From contig DATIBC010000092.1 in NCBI GenBank assembly GCA_035457725.1, positions 1 through 64,000 of the forward strand: a stretch of DNA of 64,000 bases. Direction: 5' to 3'. This document shows positions 49,942-58,557 of the stretch, in pieces; position 1 is the first letter of the stretch; the number at the start of each line of letters is the position of its first letter. This stretch comes from DATFES01 sp035457725 (GTDB lineage Bacteria > Pseudomonadota > Alphaproteobacteria > CACIAM-22H2). The position numbers and the translations under genes were made by a program. The notes below the pieces were generated by a model. It did not search any database and was not told where the DNA came from. It saw nothing but the letters and a program-made list of their open reading frames with translations.

Positions 49942-50451
49942 ATGAATCCCCTCCACGGTCTGGCCGCGAAGCTCGACGCATTCGTCGACTTCGTCGGCCG
50001 CACCGTGGCGTGGACCTGTCTCGTCCTCGTCGCGGTGATGGCGACCAATGTCTTGCTTCGCTATCTCTTTCGCACCGGATCCGTCTGGGCGCAGGAGCTC
50101 GAGTGGCATTTGATGTCGCCGCTCGTGCTCTTCGGGATGTCATACTGCCTGCTGCGCGACGGCCATCTTCGGGTCGATGTGTTGTTCGTCAAGTTCAACG
50201 CCCGCACGCAGACTTTGGTCGATCTCGTCGCAGCGATCCTCGGCGCGGCGTTTTCGCTCATCATCGTCCATTTGTCGTGGAAATATGTCCTGCAATCTTG
50301 GTCGATTGGGGAAGGATCCCCTGATCCTGGCGGATTCCCCTATCGCTACGCGCTCAAGGCGTTCATTCCGGCGGGATTCGTATTGCTGTTCGTGCAAAGC
50401 GTCGCCGCGGCGATCAAGAACGCCATCATCCTTGTTTCCGTGCGCGAATGA
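49942..50451 (+). CDS. TRAP transporter small permease (DctQ)
   Basis: Four-helix membrane subunit (169 aa) linking the receptor to the large permease. Family features are WTCLVLVAVMATNVLLRYLF, the SVWAQELEWHLMSPLVLFG segment and HLRVDVLF. It begins 10 nt after the receptor stop and overlaps the large permease start (ATGA). Confidence 0.9.
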   Translation: MNPLHGLAAKLDAFVDFVGRTVAWTCLVLVAVMATNVLLRYLFRTGSVWAQELEWHLMSPLVLFGMSYCLLRDGHLRVDVLFVKFNARTQTLVDLVAAILGAAFSLIIVHLSWKYVLQSWSIGEGSPDPGGFPYRYALKAFIPAGFVLLFVQSVAAAIKNAIILVSVRE

Positions 50452-51773
50452 TGGATAGCGAAACGCTCGCCCTGTTGATGCTGGTCGGGTTCTTCGGGCT
50501 GCTGATGATCGGCATCCCGGTCGGCCTCACGCTCGCCACGACAGGGTTGGTGTTCGGCTATCTCGGCTTCGGCCCGGTTTTGTTCAATCTGCTGCCGGCG
50601 CGGATCTATGGCGTCGTCACCAACTACACCTTGCTGGCGATTCCGCTTTTCGTCTTCATGGGCGTGATGCTCGAGAAGTCGCGGCTCGCCGAGGACCTGA
50701 TGGAGGTCCTCGGTGTCGCCGCCGGCAAGCTTCGCGGCGGCATGGGGCTCGCGATCATCCTGGTCGGCGTGCTGATGGGCGCATCGACCGGCATTGTCGG
50801 CGCGACCGTGGTCACGCTGGGCCTGCTTACGCTGCCGACGCTGCTGCGGCGCGGCTACGATCACGGTCTCGCCTGCGGCACGATCTGTGCGTCGGGCACG
50901 CTCGGCCAGATCATTCCGCCGAGCCTTATTCTGATCCTACTCGCCGACATAATGGGCGAGTCGGTCGGCACGCTGTTCGCCGCAGCGCTTGTCCCGGGGC
51001 TGGTCCTTGCGGCGGTTTATTGCGTCTACATCCTCGTGCTTGGAATCGTCAGCCCGCAGATGGCGCCGGCGATGCCGGCGGACGAGCTCGCCGCGGTATC
51101 GCGGCGGGAGTTGTGGTCCAGGATGGCGTTGGTGGTGGCGCCGCCGCTGGGACTGGTTTTCGCCGTTCTCGGATCGATCATCGGCGGCGTCGCTGCGCCA
51201 ACCGAGGCGGCGTCCATGGGCGCCCTTGGCAGTATCGTGATCGCCGCCGCGGCAAGGCGCCTGACGTGGCGAACGCTCAAGGATACGGTCCAGATCACCA
51301 CGCGAATCACGGCGATGGTCATGTTCGTTCTGATCTGCGCCCAGGTCTTCTCGCTCGCCTTTCGCGGATTGCAGGGCGAACGCCTAATCCACGACATGTT
51401 CGCCTTTCTTCCAGGCGGCGTGGCTGCGGACATCTGGTTCATGATGACGCTGATCTTCGTCCTCGGGTTTTTCATCGAATGGATCGAAATCAGCTATATC
51501 GCCGTTCCGCTGTTCCTGCCGGTGTTCGCCGCGGCGGGCGTCGACAAGGTCTGGTTGGCGACGATGATCTGCGTCAACCTGCAGACGTCGTTTCTCACGC
51601 CGCCCTTCGGCTGGGCCCTGTTTTTCCTGAAAGGCGTCGTGCCGCCGGAGGTGACGACGGGCGACATCTATCGTGGCATCGTACCGTTCGTCGGCCTGCA
51701 AGTGGTGGCGCTGGTAGTCGTGTTCTTCTTTCCCGATTTGGCGCTGTGGCTGCCGCGATATATAGGCTGGTGA
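50448..51773 (+). CDS. TRAP transporter large permease (DctM)
   Basis: Twelve-helix-class sodium-driven permease (441 aa). Conserved motifs include PLFVFMGVMLEKSRLAEDL, GASTGIVGATVVTLG, SGTLGQIIPPSLILI, GGVAAPTEAASMGALG and LQTSFLTPPFGWALFFLKGV. It translocates the substrate handed over by the DctP receptor. Ends 6 bp from the convergent acetamidase gene. Confidence 0.94.
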   Translation: MMDSETLALLMLVGFFGLLMIGIPVGLTLATTGLVFGYLGFGPVLFNLLPARIYGVVTNYTLLAIPLFVFMGVMLEKSRLAEDLMEVLGVAAGKLRGGMGLAIILVGVLMGASTGIVGATVVTLGLLTLPTLLRRGYDHGLACGTICASGTLGQIIPPSLILILLADIMGESVGTLFAAALVPGLVLAAVYCVYILVLGIVSPQMAPAMPADELAAVSRRELWSRMALVVAPPLGLVFAVLGSIIGGVAAPTEAASMGALGSIVIAAAARRLTWRTLKDTVQITTRITAMVMFVLICAQVFSLAFRGLQGERLIHDMFAFLPGGVAADIWFMMTLIFVLGFFIEWIEISYIAVPLFLPVFAAAGVDKVWLATMICVNLQTSFLTPPFGWALFFLKGVVPPEVTTGDIYRGIVPFVGLQVVALVVVFFFPDLALWLPRYIGW

Positions 51774-51779
51774 TCCGGC

Positions 51780-53015
51780 CTACGCGGTGAAGATCGCTTT
51801 GGGTATCAGGGCGTGGATGCCCTTCACGCTGTCGACCACCTGGGTGACCTCGAAATCGACGGCGATCGAGCACAGCGCGTAGGCGTCTTCGCGCGTCAGC
51901 CCCTTCAGATCGACGAGATATTGGATCGCCTCGCGAACGGCGATACGCATCGCCTCGTTGAGGTCCTCATGCAGGCCGATGGCAATCCAATGGTTGGGCG
52001 TTTCGGCGCGCGGCATGGCGAGCGTGCGCCCCTTGATGACGTCGAGCCGAAATGTCCCGGTCAGCGACGTCTCGATCGCCGTCAGGTCGACCTCACCATC
52101 GCCTTGTGCGGCGTGCCCGTCGCCGGTCATGAAAAGCGCGCCGGGGACGTGGACCGGAAGATACAGCGTCGACTCTGCAGTCAGATCCTTGAGATCGATG
52201 TTACCGCCGTAAACACCCGGCGGCACCGAGGACTGCTTGCCCAAGCTTCGCGCCGGTCCGACGGCCATGATGCCGAAGAATGGCGCCAACGGCACCTCGA
52301 TACCAGGCGCGAACCTGGCGATGCGCTTCTCCATGTCGAAAGGGATCACCACGCTGCGGTTGAGCGTGAATTCGTCGGGCAGTCCGCCTTTGTTGGTGCG
52401 CATTGAGTTGACGCCGTAGGGAACGCGCGGTCGCGCATCCATGATGTGCACGGCGAGCACATCGCCGGGTTCGGCGCCTTCGACATAAATCGGGCCAGTC
52501 ACGACGTGCGGACCCAGCCCGCTATGCTGCACGCGGGTGTAGATGCTCACGACGTCGGCGAGAACTTGCTCGCGGCCGATCCCGAAGCGTGCGAAGAACG
52601 CTTCCGGCGGACCTTGATCGCTCAGCAGGCCCTCGTGCGACACCGTGTCGACGGTTACGACGTCTCCCGATTTGACGCGCAAGATCGGCTCGGCGGCGCC
52701 CCAGAGATAGCCCCAGTGCACGGTCTCCGCCCCCGCCTTGACCGTGTGCCGGCCGGGTCCGTCCGACGATACGAGACCGGCCTTAACCGCGCGCACGATC
52801 CCGGCGTCGGAGAATTTTATGTGGCTCGAGGAAGGCGGCACGATCGGCCGCGCCGAACCGCCGCCGAACGCGGTCTCGAGACCTCGACGCAATACGTCGC
52901 GGCGCTCCTTGCCAATCGCGCCAAGACGAAACATTTCATCGACGAAATCGACATAACGCGCGCGCTCGGACGAGGCGCCGTGGCGGTGGCTGCCGTGATT
53001 CTGGTCGTCGCTCAT
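51780..53015 (-). CDS. Acetamidase/formamidase family protein
   Basis: 411-aa member of the FmdA/AmdA amidohydrolase family, which releases ammonia from short amides. Characteristic parts are VKSGDVVTVDTVSHEGLLSD, GPIYVEGAEPGDVLAVHI, the LPVHVPGALFMTGDGHAAQGDGE region (residues about 290-312), and the C-terminal AYALCSIAVDFEVTQVVD. The His-rich N-terminus (NHGSHRHG) could bind metal. Convergent with the TRAP operon, so a shared substrate is only a guess. Confidence 0.88.
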   Translation of the reverse strand: MSDDQNHGSHRHGASSERARYVDFVDEMFRLGAIGKERRDVLRRGLETAFGGGSARPIVPPSSSHIKFSDAGIVRAVKAGLVSSDGPGRHTVKAGAETVHWGYLWGAAEPILRVKSGDVVTVDTVSHEGLLSDQGPPEAFFARFGIGREQVLADVVSIYTRVQHSGLGPHVVTGPIYVEGAEPGDVLAVHIMDARPRVPYGVNSMRTNKGGLPDEFTLNRSVVIPFDMEKRIARFAPGIEVPLAPFFGIMAVGPARSLGKQSSVPPGVYGGNIDLKDLTAESTLYLPVHVPGALFMTGDGHAAQGDGEVDLTAIETSLTGTFRLDVIKGRTLAMPRAETPNHWIAIGLHEDLNEAMRIAVREAIQYLVDLKGLTREDAYALCSIAVDFEVTQVVDSVKGIHALIPKAIFTA

Positions 53016-53092
53016 GCTGCCCCCGATGACACTCCCGGCCTTTCTAGCACCATCGTGGCGCCTGGCGCATTGCCGATCTGACGTGACCCATG

Positions 53093-53106
53093 TTGACCCA
53101 GATCAA
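53093..53106 (+). promoter_or_regulatory. FNR/FixK-type box upstream of hemN
   Basis: TTGACCCAGATCAA matches the alphaproteobacterial FnrN/FixK consensus (TTGAy-N4-rTCAA) on both half-sites. The box ends 35 bp before the hemN ATG. hemN is a classic target of oxygen-responsive Crp/Fnr regulators, so low-oxygen activation is the likely role. Confidence 0.75.
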
Positions 53107-53141
53107 GGCGGCCCGCGGCGGGCACGGGCACGGTCTAGCCC

Positions 53142-54491
53142 ATGCTCGATACGCTGCTTGCCGGCTACGATTCGGCGGTGCCGCGCTACACTAGCTATCC
53201 CACGGCGCCACATTTCCATCCCGGCGTCGGTGCCGATGCCTACTCGGCGCGCCTGGCGACGCTCGATCCGCGACAGCCGGCTTCAATCTATCTTCATGTT
53301 CCGTTCTGCGAAAAACTGTGCTGGTACTGCGGCTGCAACACCAAGATTACCGCACGCTACGCTACGGTAGCGGCGTTCGCCAACATGTTGGCGAACGAGT
53401 TGGCGCTGGTCGCTTCGTTCGTGCCGGGTCGTCTGAGCGTGGCGCACGTGCATTGGGGGGGCGGCACGCCGACCATGCTAGCGCCGGCCGATTTCGCCAA
53501 GCTGGACGATCAATTGCGACGAAATTTCGACGTCGCTGGTGACGCCGAGATCGCCATCGAGATCGACCCTCGCGTCTTATCGGTGGAAATGGCGCACATG
53601 CTGGCCATGCGCGGAGTGAGTCGCGCGAGCCTTGGCGTGCAGGACTTCGATCCGGCGGTTCAGGCGGCGATCAATCGCGTTCAGTCGTACGAGGCGACAA
53701 AGCGCGCCGTCGACTTGCTGCGCGAGGCGGGGATCGACCGCATTAACTTCGATCTTATCTACGGCCTGCCGCGGCAAACGACCGCCAGCGTCGTCGCCAC
53801 CATCGACCGGGCGGCGGCCCTGCGGCCCGATCGTCTTGCTGTTTACGGCTATGCCCACGTGCCATGGCTCAAGAAGCATCAGCGACTCATCGATGAAACT
53901 AAGCTGCCCGATGCGCGCGCACGCTGGAACCAATCGCAGGCCATGGCGACGCAGCTCGAGGAGCATGGTTATGTCGCCATCGGCCTCGATCATTTCGCAC
54001 GCCCGGCTGACCCGATGGCGATCGCCGCCGGCAGCGGCGCGTTACGGCGCAACTTTCAAGGCTACACCACCGATGGCGCCACGACGCTGCTTGGAATGGG
54101 CCCCTCGTCGATCGGCGCGTTCGCCGACGCCTATGTTCAGAACAACAGTGAAATGCGCGCTTGGCGCGCCGCCATCGACGGCGGAGCGCTGGCGACCCGG
54201 CGCGGCGTCGTACTGAGCGCCGATGATCGCCTTCGACGCGCCGCCATCGAGCGGATCATGTGCGACGACGTGGTGGATCTGGCCCTCGTCGCGCAGATGC
54301 GCGGGTTTGGTGCGCGTTATTTCGCGCCCGAAATGGCGGCACTGGCGCCGCTCGCCGCCGACGGCCTGCTGCGGGTCGACGACACGCGGATTCTGCTCAC
54401 GCCGCTGGGCCGAAGGCTCCGCCGCGCCATCGCCGCCAAGTTCGATCGTTACCTCGGAGCCGCGCCAACGCGCCATTCCCGCGCCGTTTGA
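53142..54491 (+). CDS. hemN: Oxygen-independent coproporphyrinogen III oxidase
   Basis: Radical-SAM enzyme for anaerobic haem synthesis, oxidatively decarboxylating coproporphyrinogen III to protoporphyrinogen IX. The cluster motif is Cys56-x3-Cys60-x2-Cys63 (FCEKLCWYCGCNT). The N-terminal PRYTSYPTAPHF and HWGGGTPTML (SAM-binding) segments are present, as is SLGVQDFDPAVQ. 449 aa. There is no Shine-Dalgarno before ATG 53142. An FNR/FixK box lies 35 bp upstream. Confidence 0.95.
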   Translation: MLDTLLAGYDSAVPRYTSYPTAPHFHPGVGADAYSARLATLDPRQPASIYLHVPFCEKLCWYCGCNTKITARYATVAAFANMLANELALVASFVPGRLSVAHVHWGGGTPTMLAPADFAKLDDQLRRNFDVAGDAEIAIEIDPRVLSVEMAHMLAMRGVSRASLGVQDFDPAVQAAINRVQSYEATKRAVDLLREAGIDRINFDLIYGLPRQTTASVVATIDRAAALRPDRLAVYGYAHVPWLKKHQRLIDETKLPDARARWNQSQAMATQLEEHGYVAIGLDHFARPADPMAIAAGSGALRRNFQGYTTDGATTLLGMGPSSIGAFADAYVQNNSEMRAWRAAIDGGALATRRGVVLSADDRLRRAAIERIMCDDVVDLALVAQMRGFGARYFAPEMAALAPLAADGLLRVDDTRILLTPLGRRLRRAIAAKFDRYLGAAPTRHSRAV

Positions 54492-54563
54492 AATTATCGG
54501 TGCTGCCTGGGCCGTGCGTGCGGGCGTATAGTCCAATTGGCCCTGACGTCGCCGGCCACCGCA

Positions 54564-55115
54564 ATGGAGTTCGAGGAATACCCGCTTCTCAACGTGCCGA
54601 CATTGATGCTGCTCGTGCTCCGCGCCGCGGCGGCGGGACCGGTCACCCTCGAAATCTGCCGCGCCGAGCTCGACCGAATGTTGGCGCGCGCCAACGAGCA
54701 TCCGGCGGTGAGCGAGGCGGACGTCGTCGCGCACCTCGCGAAGGCGCGCGACCATCTCGCCGCGGCACGGCTGTTGATGCGGCTGGACGGAGATCGCTTC
54801 GTCATCGCCGAACGAGGCCGGCAAGCGCTTGCCGAGCATCCTAGCGGCATCGACGACTCGGTCCTCGAACAGTTCCCCGAGTTCCGTGCCTATCTCGCGA
54901 GGGGAACGAAACCCCGTAGTGGGTCGGACGACGAATCTTCGGCCGTAAAGAAGTACGATCAGGGCTATGCCGCCTTTCTCGCCGGCAGAACGCAGCGCGA
55001 GAACCCATACGATTTCGACACTGCCGAGCACTTGCAGTGGGACTGCGGCTGGTTCGCGGCACTCGACGACGACATCGCGCACCGGCACCGCCTTCGTGCG
55101 GCGAAACGCGAATAG
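54564..55115 (+). CDS. Winged-helix (Mrr-N-like) and RMF-like domain fusion protein
   Basis: 183-aa protein of unknown function with two recognisable halves. Residues about 5-112 resemble the N-terminal winged-helix domain of Mrr-type proteins: LLNVPTLMLLVLRAAAAGPV, a central helix pair, RLDGDRFVIAERGRQALAEHP, and the terminal VLEQFPEFRAYL. Residues 131-170 resemble ribosome modulation factor: Y-x2-G134-Y135, x5, G141-R142, x4, N147-P148-Y149, then W159-x2-G162-W163. ATG 54564 begins the homologous part; a TTG 27 nt upstream is possible. An acidic/Ser linker (SGSDDESSAV) joins the halves. No restriction catalytic domain is present. Confidence 0.68.
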   Translation: MEFEEYPLLNVPTLMLLVLRAAAAGPVTLEICRAELDRMLARANEHPAVSEADVVAHLAKARDHLAAARLLMRLDGDRFVIAERGRQALAEHPSGIDDSVLEQFPEFRAYLARGTKPRSGSDDESSAVKKYDQGYAAFLAGRTQRENPYDFDTAEHLQWDCGWFAALDDDIAHRHRLRAAKRE

Positions 55116-55132
55116 GCACGGCGCAGTGGCGC

Positions 55133-56074
55133 TCAGGTGCCGCTCGGTGGCATGGCTCCCTTGCGCTCGACGATGAGCTTGTACGCCTCGGGAACCCGGT
55201 GCCGTGCAAAATCGAAGGTCGTCGTCTTGTAGGACCGCGTGAGATCGAGATCGCAGCGCACAACAATCAATTCGTCCTCGAGAGTCACCGCTTGCGCGGC
55301 AATTTCTCCTGAGGGAGCGATGATCGCGGTGCTGCCGATCTGGTCGACGCCCTCTTCCTTGCCGGCCTTGGCCACGCCGACGACCCAAGTTCCGTTCTGG
55401 TAGGCGCCCGACTGCATAACCAAGTGGTTATGGAAATTGCTGAGGTTGTCGTGCTCGGGCGCCGGCGGATTGTGCACCGGCGTATTGTATCCGATCATCA
55501 CCATTTCGACGTCTTGCAGTCCCATGACCCGATACACTTCGGGCCAGCGCCGGTCGTTGCATATGCACATCCCCATATTGCCGCCAAAGGCGCGAACGAC
55601 CGGAAAGCCGAGGTTGCCGATCTCGAAGTACCGCTTCTCGAGATGCTGGAAGGCGCGCCACGGTTCGTGCTCGGCGTGCCCGGGAAGATGGACTTTGCGG
55701 TACTTGTTGACGATCCTGCCGTCTTTCTCGACCAGGATCGCCGTGTTGAAACGGCGAATACCGCCGTCCTCGTGCGTCAACTCGGCGTAGCCGATGCAAA
55801 ATCCGAGCCCCAGCTTCCGGGCCTCGGCGAACAGCGGCCTTGTCGCGGGTCCCGGCATTTCGCGTTCGAAGAAGAAATCGATCTCCGCCTGATCGGAAAA
55901 GTACCAGCGGGGAAAGAACGTCGTCAGCGCCAGTTCCGGGTAGACGACCAGATCGCAGCTCAGCGACTTCGCCTGGCGCATTAATTCGATCAGCCGCCCG
56001 ACGACCTGTTGTCGGCTGTCGTTGCGCGCGATGGGGCCAAGTTGCGCCGCCCCGACGGTGATTGACCGGCTCAT
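55133..56074 (-). CDS. N-carbamoyl-D-amino acid hydrolase
   Basis: Nitrilase-superfamily amidase (313 aa) removing the carbamoyl group from N-carbamoyl-D-amino acids. The Glu-Lys-Cys triad falls at Glu47 (VYPELALT), Lys127 (YRKVHLPGH) and Cys172 (MCICNDRRWPE), the same positions as in the well-studied Agrobacterium D-carbamoylase. The region PVHNPPAPEHDNLSNFHNHL and the end EAYKLIVERKGA also match that enzyme. ATG 56074 has GGGAG 8 nt upstream. It is the last gene of the Dpp-like/lyase operon. Confidence 0.9.
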   Translation of the reverse strand: MSRSITVGAAQLGPIARNDSRQQVVGRLIELMRQAKSLSCDLVVYPELALTTFFPRWYFSDQAEIDFFFEREMPGPATRPLFAEARKLGLGFCIGYAELTHEDGGIRRFNTAILVEKDGRIVNKYRKVHLPGHAEHEPWRAFQHLEKRYFEIGNLGFPVVRAFGGNMGMCICNDRRWPEVYRVMGLQDVEMVMIGYNTPVHNPPAPEHDNLSNFHNHLVMQSGAYQNGTWVVGVAKAGKEEGVDQIGSTAIIAPSGEIAAQAVTLEDELIVVRCDLDLTRSYKTTTFDFARHRVPEAYKLIVERKGAMPPSGT

Positions 56075-56096
56075 TCGCTTGACTCCCAAAGGTCTT

Positions 56097-57332
56097 TCAC
56101 TGCGCCGCAAGACGCAGCATGGCATGCAGCAAGACGTTCGCGCCGGCGGCGATGTCGGCTAGCGACGTCTGCTCGGCGGGATTGTGGCTCACTCCCTTGA
56201 CGGAGGGAACGAAGATCATTCCGCTCGGACAAATCCGTGCCAGCATCTGCGCGTCGTGTCCGGCGCCCGAGGTCATGCGGCGATGCGAGTATCCGAGCTC
56301 GCCCGCCACGCTCTCGACCAGCCGTACGACGCCGTGGTCGAACGACACCGGCGCGAAACGCGCCAGACGCCGCGATTCGATCTCGACCCCTTCTCGCGCC
56401 GCGAGGCGCACGAGGAAATCCGAAAGTCGCGTCTCGGCGGCGAGCAAGATCTCATCGTCGGTGTTGCGCAGGTCGATGGTGACTTTCGCCCGTGCCGCTA
56501 TGACATTGATCAGGTTGGGGTATAGATCGATCTTGCCGACGGTCCCAACCTGACCGCCGCCAATCGTCCGCGCCAGCTCGCGGATAAATTCGGCGATCGC
56601 TCCGGCGCAGTATCCGGCGTCATGGCGGAGCCGCATCGGCGTCGTGCCGGCGTGGTTCGATTGGCCGGCGATCGTGATCTCCTGCCACGAGATGCCTTGC
56701 AGATTCTCGACCGCGCCGATCACGATCCCCTCGGCGTCGAGTATCGGTCCTTGTTCGATATGCAACTCGACGAATGCATGCGGCCTGATCGCGCCCGGTG
56801 CGAGCTCGCCGCGATACCCAATGCGGTCGAGTTCGTCGCCCAGACGTTTTCCGTCGATCGACGTCGCCTGGCGCGCCTCATCAAGCGACATGCCGCCGAC
56901 GTAAGCGAGCGAGCCCAGCATGTCGGGCGCGAAACGCGCGCCTTCCTCGTTGGTAAAGAACGCCACCGCCAACGGCCGGCGGGTAACCAGCCCTGCCTCG
57001 GTGAGTGCCCGCATCACCTCGAGACCCGCGAGCACGCCATAGGTCCCGTCGTAACGACCTCCCGTTCGCACCGTGTCGATATGCGATCCGGTCATTACCG
57101 GCGCCGCATCTTCCAGACCTTTGCGAAGCGCCACGACGTTGCCGACGGCGTCGATCCGCACATCAAGGCCGAGCTCCTTCATCCATGACACGACCAGATC
57201 GCGGCCCGCCTTGTCGTCATCGGTAAGCGCAAGCCGGCAACAGCCGCCATCTTGCGTGGCGCCCACCGCCGCTAGGCGATCGAGCCGCGCCATCAAGCGG
57301 TCGATATCGATGCGCAGATTGCCGGGGTTCAT
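56097..57332 (-). CDS. Zn-dependent amidase/hydrolase (N-carbamoyl-L-amino acid hydrolase / allantoate amidohydrolase type)
   Basis: M20-fold binuclear zinc hydrolase (411 aa) of the HyuC/AllC branch, cleaving carbamoyl or ureido groups. Metal motifs are MTGSHIDTVRTGGRYDGTYG, FFTNEEGARF, ELHIEQGPILDAEG and TSGAGHDAQMLAR; VSHNPAEQT near the end carries another ligand. NHAGTTPMRLRHD is the lid-domain motif. Starts with ATG overlapping the lyase stop (ATGA) and ends 22 bp before the D-carbamoylase. Exact substrate (N-carbamoyl-amino acid, allantoate or a ureido-amino acid) cannot be told from sequence. Confidence 0.9.
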   Translation of the reverse strand: MNPGNLRIDIDRLMARLDRLAAVGATQDGGCCRLALTDDDKAGRDLVVSWMKELGLDVRIDAVGNVVALRKGLEDAAPVMTGSHIDTVRTGGRYDGTYGVLAGLEVMRALTEAGLVTRRPLAVAFFTNEEGARFAPDMLGSLAYVGGMSLDEARQATSIDGKRLGDELDRIGYRGELAPGAIRPHAFVELHIEQGPILDAEGIVIGAVENLQGISWQEITIAGQSNHAGTTPMRLRHDAGYCAGAIAEFIRELARTIGGGQVGTVGKIDLYPNLINVIAARAKVTIDLRNTDDEILLAAETRLSDFLVRLAAREGVEIESRRLARFAPVSFDHGVVRLVESVAGELGYSHRRMTSGAGHDAQMLARICPSGMIFVPSVKGVSHNPAEQTSLADIAAGANVLLHAMLRLAAQ

Positions 57333-58555
57333 TGCGCGCGCACGTCGTCGGCCGAGCGGCCGACGATTTTGCGATATATCGCGGGATCGGTGTCGCCCTC
57401 GCTGCCGATGCACAGCACGCGCGACGCCTCGCCGAGATCGAGCGCGGCCCGCGCGGCGGGATGGCGGGCCACCGCGCAGAGCCCGGCGAGCCCCGCCACA
57501 CCCGTCTCGCCGGCGACGAGCGGCCGATCGCCATGCCTTCCTTCGGCGAGCAGCCGCACGCCGTCGAGGGCCCATTCATCGCTGATGGTTATGAATGCGT
57601 CGGCGCCGCGCTCCAGGACCTGCCACGCCAGGGGCGAGACTTCGCCGCAAGACAAGCCGGCCATGATGGTATCGAGATCGCCCGTGGCGCCCGCCGGTCT
57701 TCCGGTGCGCGCGCTTTGGAAATTGCAATCGGCCTTTTCGGGCTCGACGACCACGAACATCGGCCGTTCGGCGCCCCATCGCTGCCAGAACCGCGCGCAA
57801 ATCGCCGCGGCGAGACCGCCAACGCCAGCCTGCACGAAAGCGTGAGTCGGCTTGGGCGCGTCGGCAATCTGCTCGATGATTTCGTCGGCGATCACCGTGT
57901 AACCATGCATGACGTCGCGCGGGATATCGACGTAGCCCTCGTACGAGGTGTCCGAAACGACGATCCAACCATGGCTTGCGGCCTGCTCGGCGGCGTGTCG
58001 CACCGAATCGTCGTAATTGCCGGCGACGCGGATGACCTCGGCCCCGTAGGCGGCGATGGCCTCCCGGCGACCTTCGCTGACCCCCGCATGGATGAAGATG
58101 ACGCACCGGCACCCGAACAAGCGCGCGCCCCAGGCGACCGAACGACCATGATTGCCGTCGGTCGCGCAGGTGACGGTAATCGTCCGGGCGATGTCGTGGT
58201 GCCGGCCGTCGAGCAATTCTTTCGCGCTCGGTCGAGTGGCGGCAACCTTCGCGACTCGCGCCTGCACCTGCCGCAGCACCGCATAAGCGCCACCGAGCGC
58301 CTTGAAGCTCTTGAGGCCGAAGCGCCCGCTTTCGTCCTTGTACCGCACACTGGCGACGCCGAGTGCCCGCGACAACCCGCCGAATTCGGCAAGCGGCGTC
58401 GCGGCGTAACCCGGCCATGACCCGATTTCGGCGCGCGCCTCCGCCGCTTCGCCCGCGTTAAGGACGCCTTCAAATTCGGCCGGAGACGCCGTCCCGCCGC
58501 GCCAAGCGCGAGGGTTTCGGTATACCTGCAGCCCCTTCCCCTGAACCACGACCAA
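57329..58555 (-). CDS. dpaL: Diaminopropionate ammonia-lyase
   Basis: PLP enzyme that converts 2,3-diaminopropionate to pyruvate and two ammonia. The cofactor lysine is Lys85 in RFGLKSFKALGGAYA. The substrate region TCATDGNHGRSVAWGARLFG and phosphate-binding VQAGVGGLAAAI are present, along with the family-typical VVSDTSYEGYVDIPRDVMHGY. TTG 58555, with GAAGGGG 8 nt upstream, gives 408 aa; a GTG two codons on is the alternative. The frame above belongs to the ATPase gene. Fold-type II relatives act on serine, threonine or carbamoyl-serine, so the name is family-level. Confidence 0.88.
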   Translation of the reverse strand: MVVVQGKGLQVYRNPRAWRGGTASPAEFEGVLNAGEAAEARAEIGSWPGYAATPLAEFGGLSRALGVASVRYKDESGRFGLKSFKALGGAYAVLRQVQARVAKVAATRPSAKELLDGRHHDIARTITVTCATDGNHGRSVAWGARLFGCRCVIFIHAGVSEGRREAIAAYGAEVIRVAGNYDDSVRHAAEQAASHGWIVVSDTSYEGYVDIPRDVMHGYTVIADEIIEQIADAPKPTHAFVQAGVGGLAAAICARFWQRWGAERPMFVVVEPEKADCNFQSARTGRPAGATGDLDTIMAGLSCGEVSPLAWQVLERGADAFITISDEWALDGVRLLAEGRHGDRPLVAGETGVAGLAGLCAVARHPAARAALDLGEASRVLCIGSEGDTDPAIYRKIVGRSADDVRAQ

Positions 58556-58557
58556 GG

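Noticed and set aside
54564..55115. Mrr-type restriction endonuclease
   Set aside because: The protein has only the winged-helix-like N-terminal part; no PD-(D/E)xK domain, and the remaining segment is RMF-like.
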